Of a stretch of 48,097 bases of DNA, positions 16,266 to 24,150 are shown piece after piece. Each line of letters begins with the position of its first letter. Position 1 is the first letter of the stretch. Made by a program: the position numbers and the translations under genes. The stretch lies in the NCBI GenBank assembly GCA_902495545.1, contig CABUXM010000006.1, positions 1-48,097 on the forward strand, in the 5' to 3' direction. Under the pieces are notes generated by a model. It was not told the DNA's origin and searched no databases. It worked only from the letters and a program-made list of their open reading frames with translations. Source of the DNA: an uncultured Collinsella sp. (lineage in GTDB: Bacteria; Actinomycetota; Coriobacteriia; Coriobacteriales; Coriobacteriaceae).

Positions 16266-18044
16266 CTACTCCTCGGAGTCGTTCTGCCCAGCAGCCTTCT
16301 TTTGCTGATCGAGCTTATGCTTGCCACTCACAATAGACGTGGCACCCAGCGTGGCCAAGCTTGCACTGGCAAGGCTCGCCATCACAATCAGATCGCCCGT
16401 CTTGGGCATGTTGCCACCCGAGGACTTGGTAGTTGTAGTCGTCGTGGTCGTGGTGGTCACCGTTTTGGAGTCATTTAGCTCCTGGACCTGGTTATCAGCA
16501 CCGCTCTTGTCGTCGTCTTCGGACTGTTTCTTTTCGCCCTCGGTCTTACTCTCGTCCTTCTTCTGACCGGACTTGTCGCCCTTCTCGTCAGAGCTAGGAC
16601 CCTTATCGGATTCAGCCTTCTCAGAAGCCTTGTCCTTTGAGTCGCCCTTTGCGGCCTCGGTCTTTTCCATGGAAACCTGATCAGAGTTGTCCTTGTTCTG
16701 AGTCGAGCCATTATTGACGCCAGCCATCAGCGAAGAGCCCAACGTAGAACCAAGCTGCACGGAGAAAGAAGGCTTCTTGTCCGGCGAAGCAACGGGAGCG
16801 TCCGGCGCCTTATTCGAGTCGTCCTTGGAAGCATCGGAATCAGGAGTCGTGTCAGAGCCGGAGCCGTTGTTAGAGCCGGTGTCAACGGACGAATCGCTCG
16901 AGCCGGTAGATGAGTTAGAGGTGTCAGCGTCGGTCGAGCCAGAAGCGTCGCTGTCCGTATTGCCGGCAGAGCTTGAAGACGAATCGCCCGCAGCAGAGCC
17001 GTTCGAATCGGAGCCGTTCGAGGTAGAGCCGTCGTTGGTAGTGCCACCAGCAGAGCCATTACCGTCAGCATCGGTCGAGGGCGCATCCATCCTGTCATCG
17101 TTGGCATCGTCGCTCGAGTCATCATTCGAATCAGGTGTCGGCGAGGGCACCGGCGTAGGCTCGGGCTGCACGGGCGTCGCAGCGGCAGCCTCATCCTCGG
17201 CGATAAAAACCAAGCAGTCCTTCAGCTCATTCTTATAACGATTCTTCCAGCCCTCATGATACTGGGGCTGACTTGAAAACTTGGTGGCGACATTGTTGAC
17301 CACGCTATTGGAGAGCGCCGTCACAAACTCGCGGTCGGACATATCGTTGGAAAGATTCGCCCAGCGGAAGAAGTCTCTGCAGCCACCGGTGCCGCACATG
17401 TTGGTGATGCTCCACACCATGCCCTTGACGCAATCGGCGCGGCCGGAGATGTCAATGCCAAGAGCGCTCTTAAGCCACGCCTCGGTCACCGCATAGTACG
17501 AGTTGTACGCATACGCATCCTGCAGAGCCGAAAACTCAGCAGGATCGGTGTTATAAGCACCTTGGAAGGCATCCTGCGCGATATGGCCCAGCTCGGTGAG
17601 CTGGCCGTTCTCGTACATGGCATTGCTCGTGTTGGAAATCTCGCTGCCGCGATCAATCGCATCCTTGAGCATGCAGTATTTTTCGGGGTTGTAGTTGTAG
17701 GCCTGCTTCATAAACGGGATGAGCGACCAACGACGGTCGAACTGGTAATAACCCAGCGCGTTGTAGCCGTCGCCATACGAAAAGCCCTGGTTGTAGTTGC
17801 CATGGCTCTCGTACTTGGTAAAGTACTTCATCTCGGGAGTCACGTTGACAAACGAGACACCCTGAACCGACCTCAACACGCCCGAGAAGGACTGTTGGGT
17901 GTAAAGGCCCTTATCGATATCGGTGGCATCCGAGGCAACGCCCGGCGTGGGCTCCTCGGCAGCGGCGGGTGCCGGCGCGGAAACGGCGCCAAACGAAAGT
18001 GCCAGCGTCAGGCCCGCGACAATAGCAGAATGCTTGGGCTGCAT
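16266..18044 (-). CDS. Secreted, sortase-type surface protein with a lysozyme-like N-terminal domain, 592 aa
   Basis: Residues 1-29 are a signal peptide ending APAAA. Residues 45-275 form a globular domain with KYESHGNYNQG and ALGYYQFDRRW. A Glu (79) followed by a G-Y-Y-Q-F segment about 20 residues later recalls lysozyme/transglycosylase catalytic regions, so a peptidoglycan-cleaving role is a guess. Residues 285-540 are a low-complexity stalk rich in Ser, Asp, Asn, Gly, Thr and then Lys/Glu, with a run of ten Thr near 530. The C-terminus has MPKTGD at 546-551, a hydrophobic stretch and a basic patch, which makes a sortase signal with Met in place of Leu. The 16-residue hydrophilic tail after the basic patch is longer than usual. 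It is a monocistronic gene with its own terminator. Confidence 0.8.
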   Translation of the reverse strand: MQPKHSAIVAGLTLALSFGAVSAPAPAAAEEPTPGVASDATDIDKGLYTQQSFSGVLRSVQGVSFVNVTPEMKYFTKYESHGNYNQGFSYGDGYNALGYYQFDRRWSLIPFMKQAYNYNPEKYCMLKDAIDRGSEISNTSNAMYENGQLTELGHIAQDAFQGAYNTDPAEFSALQDAYAYNSYYAVTEAWLKSALGIDISGRADCVKGMVWSITNMCGTGGCRDFFRWANLSNDMSDREFVTALSNSVVNNVATKFSSQPQYHEGWKNRYKNELKDCLVFIAEDEAAAATPVQPEPTPVPSPTPDSNDDSSDDANDDRMDAPSTDADGNGSAGGTTNDGSTSNGSDSNGSAAGDSSSSSAGNTDSDASGSTDADTSNSSTGSSDSSVDTGSNNGSGSDTTPDSDASKDDSNKAPDAPVASPDKKPSFSVQLGSTLGSSLMAGVNNGSTQNKDNSDQVSMEKTEAAKGDSKDKASEKAESDKGPSSDEKGDKSGQKKDESKTEGEKKQSEDDDKSGADNQVQELNDSKTVTTTTTTTTTTKSSGGNMPKTGDLIVMASLASASLATLGATSIVSGKHKLDQQKKAAGQNDSEE

Positions 18045-18183
18045 AAGATCCTCCCTGCATTGGTGTAGTTAAAGTTCAGTTTGCAAAGATAAAAATAAGT
18101 ATTGCAGCTCGCCCGTTGTTACACAACAACCCCTCGGTAAACGGCAACAACCCTCCGCGAAATCTTAAGGAATTGCGCTCAAC

Positions 18184-18615
18184 CTACAGCTTAATGTCAA
18201 AGTTGATTTCGGGGACGGCGGCCAGGTCGGCCAGTGTCACGCCGTCAACATAGTTCTCGATGACCTCGTCCAGGCCGCGCCAGAACTTGACGGTCGAGCA
18301 AAGATCGCTGCGGGTGCAGCTGTTGTCGATGCCGTCGCACGCCACGGGCGCCGTGCTGCCCTCGACAGCGCGCAGGATGTCGCCGGCACGCACCTCGGCG
18401 GGGTCCTTGGCCATCATGTAGCCGCCGCCCTTGCCGCGCACGCTCTTAAGCAGGCCCGCCTTCATGAGCGGACGGACCAGCTGCTCCAAATACTTTTGCG
18501 AGATATGCTCGCGGTCGGCGACCTCGCGCAGGGCGATTTTGCCCTCGACGTCACCAAGCGCTGCGATATAGATCATCAGTCGGAGGGCATAGCGGCCCTT
18601 AGAAGAAATGAGCAT
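18184..18615 (-). CDS. Rrf2-family regulator (IscR/SufR-like), 143 aa
   Basis: A winged-helix repressor of the Rrf2 family: MLISSKGRYALRLMIYIA, an HTH around ISQKYLEQLVRPL and the wing KSVRGKGGGYMMAK. Three Cys (93, 100, 106) follow in VACDGIDNSCTRSDLC, at spacings close to the 2Fe-2S ligands of IscR, so it probably senses iron-sulfur status. The start ATG 18615 follows GGGAGGGTGGGT; a longer frame upstream has no ribosome site. It is divergent from sufC, with 222 bases between the starts containing long inverted repeats, and is the likely regulator of the suf operon and of itself. Confidence 0.9.
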   Translation of the reverse strand: MLISSKGRYALRLMIYIAALGDVEGKIALREVADREHISQKYLEQLVRPLMKAGLLKSVRGKGGGYMMAKDPAEVRAGDILRAVEGSTAPVACDGIDNSCTRSDLCSTVKFWRGLDEVIENYVDGVTLADLAAVPEINFDIKL

Positions 18616-18636
18616 ACCCACCCTCCCGTTGTTACT

Positions 18637-18708
18637 GGGACAAAATATCAGGAGTGTTTGTCCCAAATCTTATGCACGCGGGGCAAACAATCCTGATTAT
18701 TATGTCCC
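18637..18708. repeat. 72-base inverted repeat in the rrf2-suf control region
   Basis: The arm at 18637-18660 (GGGACAAAATATCAGGAGTG plus TTTG) is mirrored at 18684-18708 (CAAACAATCCTGATTATTAT plus GTCCC) with only a few mismatches and a 23-base spacer. The left arm continues into TCCC, so GGGACAAA 18637-18644 and TTTGTCCC 18657-18664 also form a perfect inner palindrome. It could be a double operator for the Rrf2 regulator, whose start codon is 22 bases away. It could also be a REP-like element, because the AGGAGTGT and GTCCC words recur in other intergenic repeats of the window and TTGTCCCAAATCTTA is repeated exactly at 24088-24102. Confidence 0.7.
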
Positions 18709-18745
18709 GCATCTAAAAAGTCGAGTGGATTAGTCGGGTTTTCCC

Positions 18746-18773
18746 TTGACTAACGCCGAACCCATAGTAACTT
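18746..18773 (+). promoter_or_regulatory. suf operon promoter with overlapping TTAGTC/GACTAA operator
   Basis: TTGACT at 18746-18751 is a good -35 and TAACTT at 18768-18773 a fair -10 with a 16-base spacer, about 65 bases before the sufC start. The -35 overlaps the right half of an inverted repeat TTAGTC (18730-18735) / GACTAA (18748-18753). Half sites of this TTGACTA type occur in IscR/Rrf2 operators, which fits repression by the divergent regulator. Confidence 0.5.
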
Positions 18774-18837
18774 TATTCCGAGAAGATTCCTAGGGTTTAG
18801 TACACCTATGAGTACACCATATACAGAGAGGGACAGC

Positions 18838-19638
18838 ATGAGCGCAAATCCGCTGCTTTCCATCGAAGGTCTGACCGCCTCCGTGGACGAGAAGACCATC
18901 CTCCACAACGTCAACCTTAACGTCGCCGCCGGCGAGACCCACGTGCTGATGGGACCCAACGGCGCCGGCAAGTCCACCCTCGGCCACCTGGTCATGGGCG
19001 ACCCCGTCTATACCGTCAATGACGGCCGCATCGTCTTTGACGGCCAGGACATCACCAAGCTCACCACCGACAAGCGTTCGCGCGCCGGCCTGTTCTTGAG
19101 CTTCCAGGCTCCGGTCGAAATCCCAGGCGTGCCGCTGTCGAGCTTTTTGCGCGCCAGCATCGCCGGCCGCCCCGGCCTGGAGATGAAGGGCAAGGAGTTC
19201 CGCCGTCGCGTCAAGGAGCTCGCGGCCGAGCTCAACATGGATACCGCCTATCTCAACCGCGAGCTGGGCGTGGGCTTCTCGGGCGGCGAGAAGAAGAAGG
19301 TCGAGATGCTCCAGCTCCTGCTGCTGCAGCCCAAGCTCGCCATCCTCGACGAGACCGACTCGGGCCTGGACGTCGACGCGCTTTCCACCGTCAGCCACGG
19401 CATGGACGCCTACCGCAAGAGCTGCGACGGTTCCATGCTTATCATCACGCACAATACGCGCATCCTGGAGCACCTGGATGTCGACCGCGTCCACGTTATG
19501 GTCAAGGGCCACATCGTGCGCGAGGACGACGCCTCGCTCATCCCCTGGATCGACAAGAACGGCTTTGAAACCTTCGAGCGCGAGGCAGCCGAGCAGCGCG
19601 CCCAGGCCGAGGCCGCCGCTGCCGAGCAGCAGGCGTAA
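18838..19638 (+). CDS. sufC: SufC, ATPase of the SUF iron-sulfur assembly complex, 266 aa
   Basis: A cytoplasmic ABC ATPase that drives the SufBCD scaffold. It shows Walker A GPNGAGKST (39-47), the SufC-type signature GFSGGEKKKVEMLQ, and Walker B LAILDETDSGLDVDA, in which the E-T-D-S-G-L-D signature is diagnostic for SufC. The C-terminus carries an extra charged Ala/Glu/Gln-rich tail of about 20 residues. ATG 18838 is chosen because GAGAGGGACAGC precedes it and SufC proteins usually begin close to MSxxPLLSI; a start ten codons upstream is possible. It is the first gene of sufCBDSU, 12 bases before sufB. Confidence 0.96.
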   Translation: MSANPLLSIEGLTASVDEKTILHNVNLNVAAGETHVLMGPNGAGKSTLGHLVMGDPVYTVNDGRIVFDGQDITKLTTDKRSRAGLFLSFQAPVEIPGVPLSSFLRASIAGRPGLEMKGKEFRRRVKELAAELNMDTAYLNRELGVGFSGGEKKKVEMLQLLLLQPKLAILDETDSGLDVDALSTVSHGMDAYRKSCDGSMLIITHNTRILEHLDVDRVHVMVKGHIVREDDASLIPWIDKNGFETFEREAAEQRAQAEAAAAEQQA

Positions 19639-19650
19639 AGGGGCGACGCA

Positions 19651-21063
19651 ATGACCAAGAACCGCACCGAGGTCGCGGACATCGACCGCAGCCTCTACGA
19701 CTTCACCTACGGCGAGGAGGGATTCGAGCGCCTCGACGCCGGCATCACGCCCGACATCGTGCGCGAGATCAGCGCCAAGAAGGACGAGCCGCGGTGGATG
19801 CTCGACCTGCGCCTCAAGTCCCTCGAGATTTTCAATCGTTTTCCCGACCCGACATGGGGCCCCTCCATCGAGGGCCTGGACATGGACAACATCGTCACCT
19901 ACGTCAAGCCCAACACCGACCAAAAGCACGACTGGGAGTCGGTGCCCGACGACATCAAGAACACCTTTGAGCGCCTGGGCATCCCCGAGGCCGAACGCAG
20001 CTACCTGGCAGGCGTCGGCGCGCAGTACGACTCCGAGCTCGTCTACCACAACATGCAGGACACCGCCTCCAAGATGGGCATCGTCTACTCTGGTATTGAG
20101 GAAGCCCTACACGACCCGCAGTGGGAACCGCTCATCCACGAGAAGTTTATGACGCTCATCCCACCCACCGACCACAAATTTGCGGCCCTGCACGGCGCCG
20201 TATGGTCGGGCGGCTCGTTTGTCTACGTGCCCAAGGGCACCAAGTTGGACTTCCCGCTGCAGAGCTACTTCCGCCTTAACGCCAAGGGCGCCGGCCAGTT
20301 TGAGCACACGCTCATCATCGTCGAGGACGATGCCGACCTGCACTTTATCGAGGGTTGCTCCGCGCCCAAGTACAACGTGGCCAACCTCCACGCCGGCGCT
20401 GTCGAGCTTTTTGTGGGCAAGCGCGCGCACCTGCGCTACTCGACCATCGAGAACTGGTCCAAGAACATGTACAACCTCAACACCAAGCGTGCGCGCGTGG
20501 ACGAGGACGGCGACATCGAGTGGATCAGTGGCTCCTTCGGCAGCCACGTGGGCTACCTCTACCCCATGAGCGTGCTCAACGGCCGCCGCGCCCGCTCGAG
20601 CTTTACCGGCATCACCTTTGCCGGCGCCGGCCAGAACCTAGATACCGGCTGCAAGGTCGTGCTCAACGCGCCCGATACCTCGGCAACCGTCGAGACCAAG
20701 GGCATCTCCAAGAGCGGCGGCATCCAGACCTTCCGCAGCTCCATCGTGGCCACGCCCAAGGCCGAGGGTTCCAAGGCAACCGTGAGCTGCCAGTCGCTCA
20801 TGCTCGACGACCAGAGCCGCTCCGACACCATCCCCGCCATGGACATCCGCGCCAAGAATGTCGACATCGGCCACGAGGCCACCATCGGACGTATCGGCGA
20901 CGACAAGGTGTTCTACCTGATGAGCCGCGGTATCTCGGAGGAAGAGGCCCGTACCATGATCGTCAACGGCTTTGCCAACCCGGTCTCCAAGGAGCTGCCG
21001 TTGGAGTACGCCGTCGAGATGAACAACCTGATCAAGCTCGAGATGGAAGGAGCGATCGGATAA
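19651..21063 (+). CDS. sufB: SufB, iron-sulfur scaffold subunit, 470 aa
   Basis: The scaffold core of the SUF machinery. It has the SufB hallmarks: EPRWMLDLRLKSLEIF near the N-terminus, GGSFVYVPKGTKLDFPLQSY in the middle, EGCSAPKYNVANLHAGAVEL (with the conserved Cys), and the beta-helix end with QSLMLDDQSRSDTIPAMDI and GHEATIGRIGDDKVFYLMSR. Length is normal for the family. The start ATG follows AAAGGGGCGACGCA. The stop TAA shares its last base with the ATG of sufD (TAATG), so translation of the two partners is coupled. No irregularity is seen. Confidence 0.97.
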   Translation: MTKNRTEVADIDRSLYDFTYGEEGFERLDAGITPDIVREISAKKDEPRWMLDLRLKSLEIFNRFPDPTWGPSIEGLDMDNIVTYVKPNTDQKHDWESVPDDIKNTFERLGIPEAERSYLAGVGAQYDSELVYHNMQDTASKMGIVYSGIEEALHDPQWEPLIHEKFMTLIPPTDHKFAALHGAVWSGGSFVYVPKGTKLDFPLQSYFRLNAKGAGQFEHTLIIVEDDADLHFIEGCSAPKYNVANLHAGAVELFVGKRAHLRYSTIENWSKNMYNLNTKRARVDEDGDIEWISGSFGSHVGYLYPMSVLNGRRARSSFTGITFAGAGQNLDTGCKVVLNAPDTSATVETKGISKSGGIQTFRSSIVATPKAEGSKATVSCQSLMLDDQSRSDTIPAMDIRAKNVDIGHEATIGRIGDDKVFYLMSRGISEEEARTMIVNGFANPVSKELPLEYAVEMNNLIKLEMEGAIG

Positions 21064-22334
21064 TGAAACAGACCACGAACACCGCTGCTACCACCCTTGA
21101 GCAGGTCAATGCGATGCCGGCTGCCACTTGGGGTTGGCTCAAGATGAACCAGACCAAGCTCGAGCTCTCTGACGAGCTTGCCGCCGCTCCCGCCGAGACC
21201 ATTGAGGTTGAGGGCTTAGATGCGCAGTTTGCTGGCACGGTCGACGCCTTCGATACCGCCATGGACGCCATGGCCGAGCGCTTCCCCGAGCGCCGCGCCT
21301 CCGCCCCCGGTGATGCTGCCGACCGCGCCCGCATCACGCCCGAGACCGAGCTCGACGTGCCCGCCACCTCCATCTACCAGGCCGGCGCCATCAAGCTCGA
21401 GGAGGAACTCTCCCCCGCTGAGGCCTTCGAAACCGGCATGGGCGAGGCTGCCTACGCCTACTTGGCCGAGCACGCTACCAAGCGCATCGTCATCGATGTA
21501 CCCGCATACAAGCACGCCACGGTTACCGCGCGCGTGAGTGGCGTCGACGCTGCCGCGGCCATCGCCGCCATCGATGTCGTCGCCCGTCCGCAGGCAACGC
21601 TCGACCTGCAGATTGCCCTGGACTCCCCCGTTGCCGGCCAAGGCGTCGTGGGCTCCGCGCTACGCGTGTGCGCCCACGAGTACGCCACCGTCAACGTGAC
21701 CTGCACGCAAACGCTCGACGATAGCTGGATCGCGCTCGACGACACCGGCCTGTTCCTGGACGAGGGCGCGCGCGTCAACGTGCAGCACACCGTCCTGGGT
21801 GCCGGCGCCAGCGCCACCGGCCTTGCCGGCGACCTGCTGGGCGATACCGCCAAGGTCACCATCGATACTGACTACCTGGGCGCCCGAGAGCAGGTGCGCG
21901 ACTTTAACTACGAGCTGCGCCACCGCGGTCGCAAGACCGAGTGCGAGATCGACGCCAACGGCGTGCTGACCGGCACGTCCAAGAAGGTCTACCGCGGCAC
22001 CATCGACCTCGTGCACGGCTGCAAGGGTGCAACCGGCACCGAGCGCGAGACGGTGCTTTTGGCCAACAAGGGCGTCGACAACAAGACCGTTCCCGTCATT
22101 CTCTGCGACGAGGACGACGTCGCCGGCAACCACGGCGCCACCATCGGTCACGTCCGCGACGAGCAGCTGTTCTACCTCGCCTGCCGCGGCCTTGACCAAA
22201 ACGCCGCCGAGGACCTGTTCATTCGCGCCAAGCTGGAGGACGCCGCGCTTTCCGCCACCGACAAGCGCACCCGCGCCGCCGTCGTCCGCTTGGGCAACAA
22301 CCTGATCGACAACTTTGAAGAGGAGCTCGCATGA
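21063..22334 (+). CDS. sufD: SufD, SufB partner subunit, 423 aa
   Basis: SufB's paralogue in the SufBC2D complex. The N-terminal 150 residues are variable and Ala/Glu-rich. The C-terminal beta-helix part carries the family blocks DYLGAREQVRDFNYELRHRG, VYRGTIDLVHGCKGATGTER and CDEDDVAGNHGATIGHVRDEQLFYL. In GNHGATIGH the His is the residue normally conserved in SufD at the SufB-SufD interface where the cluster is assembled. The start ATG overlaps the sufB stop by one base, and the stop overlaps the sufS start (ATGA). There is no sign of damage. Confidence 0.95.
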   Translation: MKQTTNTAATTLEQVNAMPAATWGWLKMNQTKLELSDELAAAPAETIEVEGLDAQFAGTVDAFDTAMDAMAERFPERRASAPGDAADRARITPETELDVPATSIYQAGAIKLEEELSPAEAFETGMGEAAYAYLAEHATKRIVIDVPAYKHATVTARVSGVDAAAAIAAIDVVARPQATLDLQIALDSPVAGQGVVGSALRVCAHEYATVNVTCTQTLDDSWIALDDTGLFLDEGARVNVQHTVLGAGASATGLAGDLLGDTAKVTIDTDYLGAREQVRDFNYELRHRGRKTECEIDANGVLTGTSKKVYRGTIDLVHGCKGATGTERETVLLANKGVDNKTVPVILCDEDDVAGNHGATIGHVRDEQLFYLACRGLDQNAAEDLFIRAKLEDAALSATDKRTRAAVVRLGNNLIDNFEEELA

Positions 22335-23656
22335 TCGACACCGAGCACGTTAAATGCGACACCTGTACTGCCCCCGAGCCCATGGAGCTCGACGCCAGCG
22401 ACGAGGCTTCGCGCGGCTGGCCCACCGTGGACATCGAGACTAACCCCTACAAGGGCCAGTTCCCGCTGTTTCAGCAGCACCCCGAGATCGCCTTCCTCGA
22501 TAGCGCCGCCACCGCGCAGCGCCCCGCCTGCGTGCTCGACGCCGAGCGCGACTTCTACCAGCGTATGAACGCCAACCCCCTGCGCGGTCTATACTCGCTG
22601 TCCGTCGAGGCCACCGATGCCATCGCGAAGGTCCGCCAGCAGATCGCCGACCTCATCGGTGCCGCCCAGGCGAACGAGGTCGTCTTCACCCGCAACACGA
22701 GTGAGTCGCTCAACCTGGTCGCCAAGAGCTTTGCACCCACAGTGCTCAAACCGGGCGACGAGGTCGTCATCACCATCATGGAGCACCACTCCAACCTGAT
22801 TCCGTGGCAGCAGGTCTGCCGCGAGACCGGCGCCAAGCTCGTCTACCTCTACCCCACCAAGACCGGCCAGCTCACCACCGAGGAAGTGCTTGCCAAGGTT
22901 GGCCCCAAGACCAAGATTCTGGCCGTGGGTCAGGTCTCCAATGTGCTGGGCGTCGAGAACCCGGTCAAGAACCTCGGCAAGCTCGTGCACAAGTACGGCG
23001 GCTATCTGGTCGTCGACGGCGCACAGTCGCTGCCGCACATGCCGGTCGATGTGGCCGACCTGGGAGCCGACTTCTTTGCCTTTAGCGCACACAAGGCCAT
23101 GGGCCCTATGGGCATCGGCGTGCTGTGGGGCAAGATGGACCTGCTCAACGCCATGCCGCCCATGCTCACCGGCGGCGAGATGATCGATTCGGTCACCGAG
23201 CAGGACGCCGTCTGGGCGCCCGTCCCCGAGAAGTTCGAGGCCGGCACGCAGGACGCCGCCGGCATCTTCGCCACGGGTGCGGCACTCGACTACCTCGTCA
23301 ACACGGTTGGCTACGAAAACATCCAGGCACGCGAGCAGGCACTCGTCCACTACCTGATGGGCGAACTCATGCAGCTCGACTTTGTTCAGATCATCGGCTC
23401 CATCTATTGGGACAACCATCACGGCGTCGTCAGCTTTAACGTCAAGGGTATCCACCCGCACGACGTCGCGAGCATCATGGACATGGACGGCGTGTGCATC
23501 CGTGCCGGTCACCACTGCGCGCAGCCGCTGCTTACCTGGCTGGGCGTCGAGAACCTCGCCTGCTGCCGCGCCAGCGTGGCCTTCTACAACGACAAGGCCG
23601 ACATCGATAAGTTCATCGCCGGCCTGCATCACGTTTGGAGCACGTTCAATGGGTAA
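22331..23656 (+). CDS. sufS: SufS, cysteine desulfurase, 441 aa
   Basis: A PLP-dependent class V aminotransferase-fold enzyme that takes sulfur from L-cysteine for cluster building. It shows FLDSAATAQRP, FTRNTSESLNLVA, EHHSNLIPWQQ, DGAQSLPHMPVDV and the Schiff-base lysine in FFAFSAHKAMGPMGIGVLWG. The catalytic Cys is in the RAGHHCAQPLL loop. The N-terminus carries about 40 extra residues with CDTC, not typical of SufS, so a start further in is possible, but the ATG at 22331 overlaps the sufD stop in ATGA, as expected for coupling. The persulfide is presumably passed to SufU, encoded next. Confidence 0.95.
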   Translation: MIDTEHVKCDTCTAPEPMELDASDEASRGWPTVDIETNPYKGQFPLFQQHPEIAFLDSAATAQRPACVLDAERDFYQRMNANPLRGLYSLSVEATDAIAKVRQQIADLIGAAQANEVVFTRNTSESLNLVAKSFAPTVLKPGDEVVITIMEHHSNLIPWQQVCRETGAKLVYLYPTKTGQLTTEEVLAKVGPKTKILAVGQVSNVLGVENPVKNLGKLVHKYGGYLVVDGAQSLPHMPVDVADLGADFFAFSAHKAMGPMGIGVLWGKMDLLNAMPPMLTGGEMIDSVTEQDAVWAPVPEKFEAGTQDAAGIFATGAALDYLVNTVGYENIQAREQALVHYLMGELMQLDFVQIIGSIYWDNHHGVVSFNVKGIHPHDVASIMDMDGVCIRAGHHCAQPLLTWLGVENLACCRASVAFYNDKADIDKFIAGLHHVWSTFNG

Positions 23657-24083
23657 TCTGTACACCTCCACCACATTTATGGAGCACAACTCGCACCCCG
23701 ACTATAAGTACGAGATGGATGCTCCCACGCACGAGCACGACGGCATCAACCCCAGCTGCGGCGACGAGCTCACCCTGCAGCTGCGCGTCGAGAACGGCGT
23801 GATCGAGGAGGCCTCCTTTACCGGCCACGGCTGCGCCATCAGTCAGGCCAGTGCCGACATCATGGCCGACCTCATCACCGGCGAGACCGTCGAGGAAGCT
23901 CACCGCTTGGCAGAGCTCTTCCTCGCCATGATCCGCGGCGAGCAGCTCTCCGAGGAGGACTTGGAAGACCTGGACGAAGCCGCCCAGCTCCAGGACATCT
24001 CGCACATGCCCGCCCGCGTCAAATGCGCCGAGCTCGCCTGGCGCACCCTCGACGGCATGCTCGAGGGGCGAAATAATCAGTAG
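23649..24083 (+). CDS. sufU: SufU, zinc-dependent sulfurtransferase, 144 aa
   Basis: An IscU-fold protein that in Gram-positive bacteria accepts the persulfide of SufS. Conserved ligand blocks are SCGDELTLQLRV, GHGCAISQASADIM and MPARVKCAELAW; the presence of about 20 residues between the second and third Cys regions plus the 'sPaRvkCa.L.W' ending is the SufU rather than IscU pattern. The Asp in CGDE is the fourth ligand. ATG 23649 overlaps the end of sufS by eight bases. It is the last gene of the operon, followed by a terminator at 24112-24150. Confidence 0.95.
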   Translation: MGNLYTSTTFMEHNSHPDYKYEMDAPTHEHDGINPSCGDELTLQLRVENGVIEEASFTGHGCAISQASADIMADLITGETVEEAHRLAELFLAMIRGEQLSEEDLEDLDEAAQLQDISHMPARVKCAELAWRTLDGMLEGRNNQ

Positions 24084-24087
24084 TACT

Positions 24088-24102
24088 TGTCCCAAATCTT
24101 AA
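24088..24102. repeat. Second copy of TTGTCCCAAATCTTA
   Basis: This 15-base word is identical to 18658-18672 in the rrf2-suf control region. Here it sits just after the sufU stop and before the terminator shared with the Y1 transposase gene. An exact 15-mer at both ends of the suf operon is unlikely by chance in 48 kb. Confidence 0.6.
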
Positions 24103-24111
24103 GATTTTTGT

Positions 24112-24150
24112 TGGCCGAATCGCTTGACAAGAGTGGTTCGGCCATTTTCT
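24112..24150. terminator. Bidirectional terminator between sufU and the Y1 transposase
   Basis: TGGCCGAA at 24112-24119 pairs with TTCGGCCA at 24137-24144 and is followed by TTTTCT. On the other strand the stem is followed by an A/T-rich stretch, so it may also serve the leftward gene ending at 24149. Confidence 0.65.

Noticed and set aside
20355..21062. Extended open frame in front of sufD, inside sufB
   Set aside because: SufD homology begins only after 21063, where an ATG overlaps the sufB stop. The upstream part is an Arg/Pro-rich shadow of sufB.
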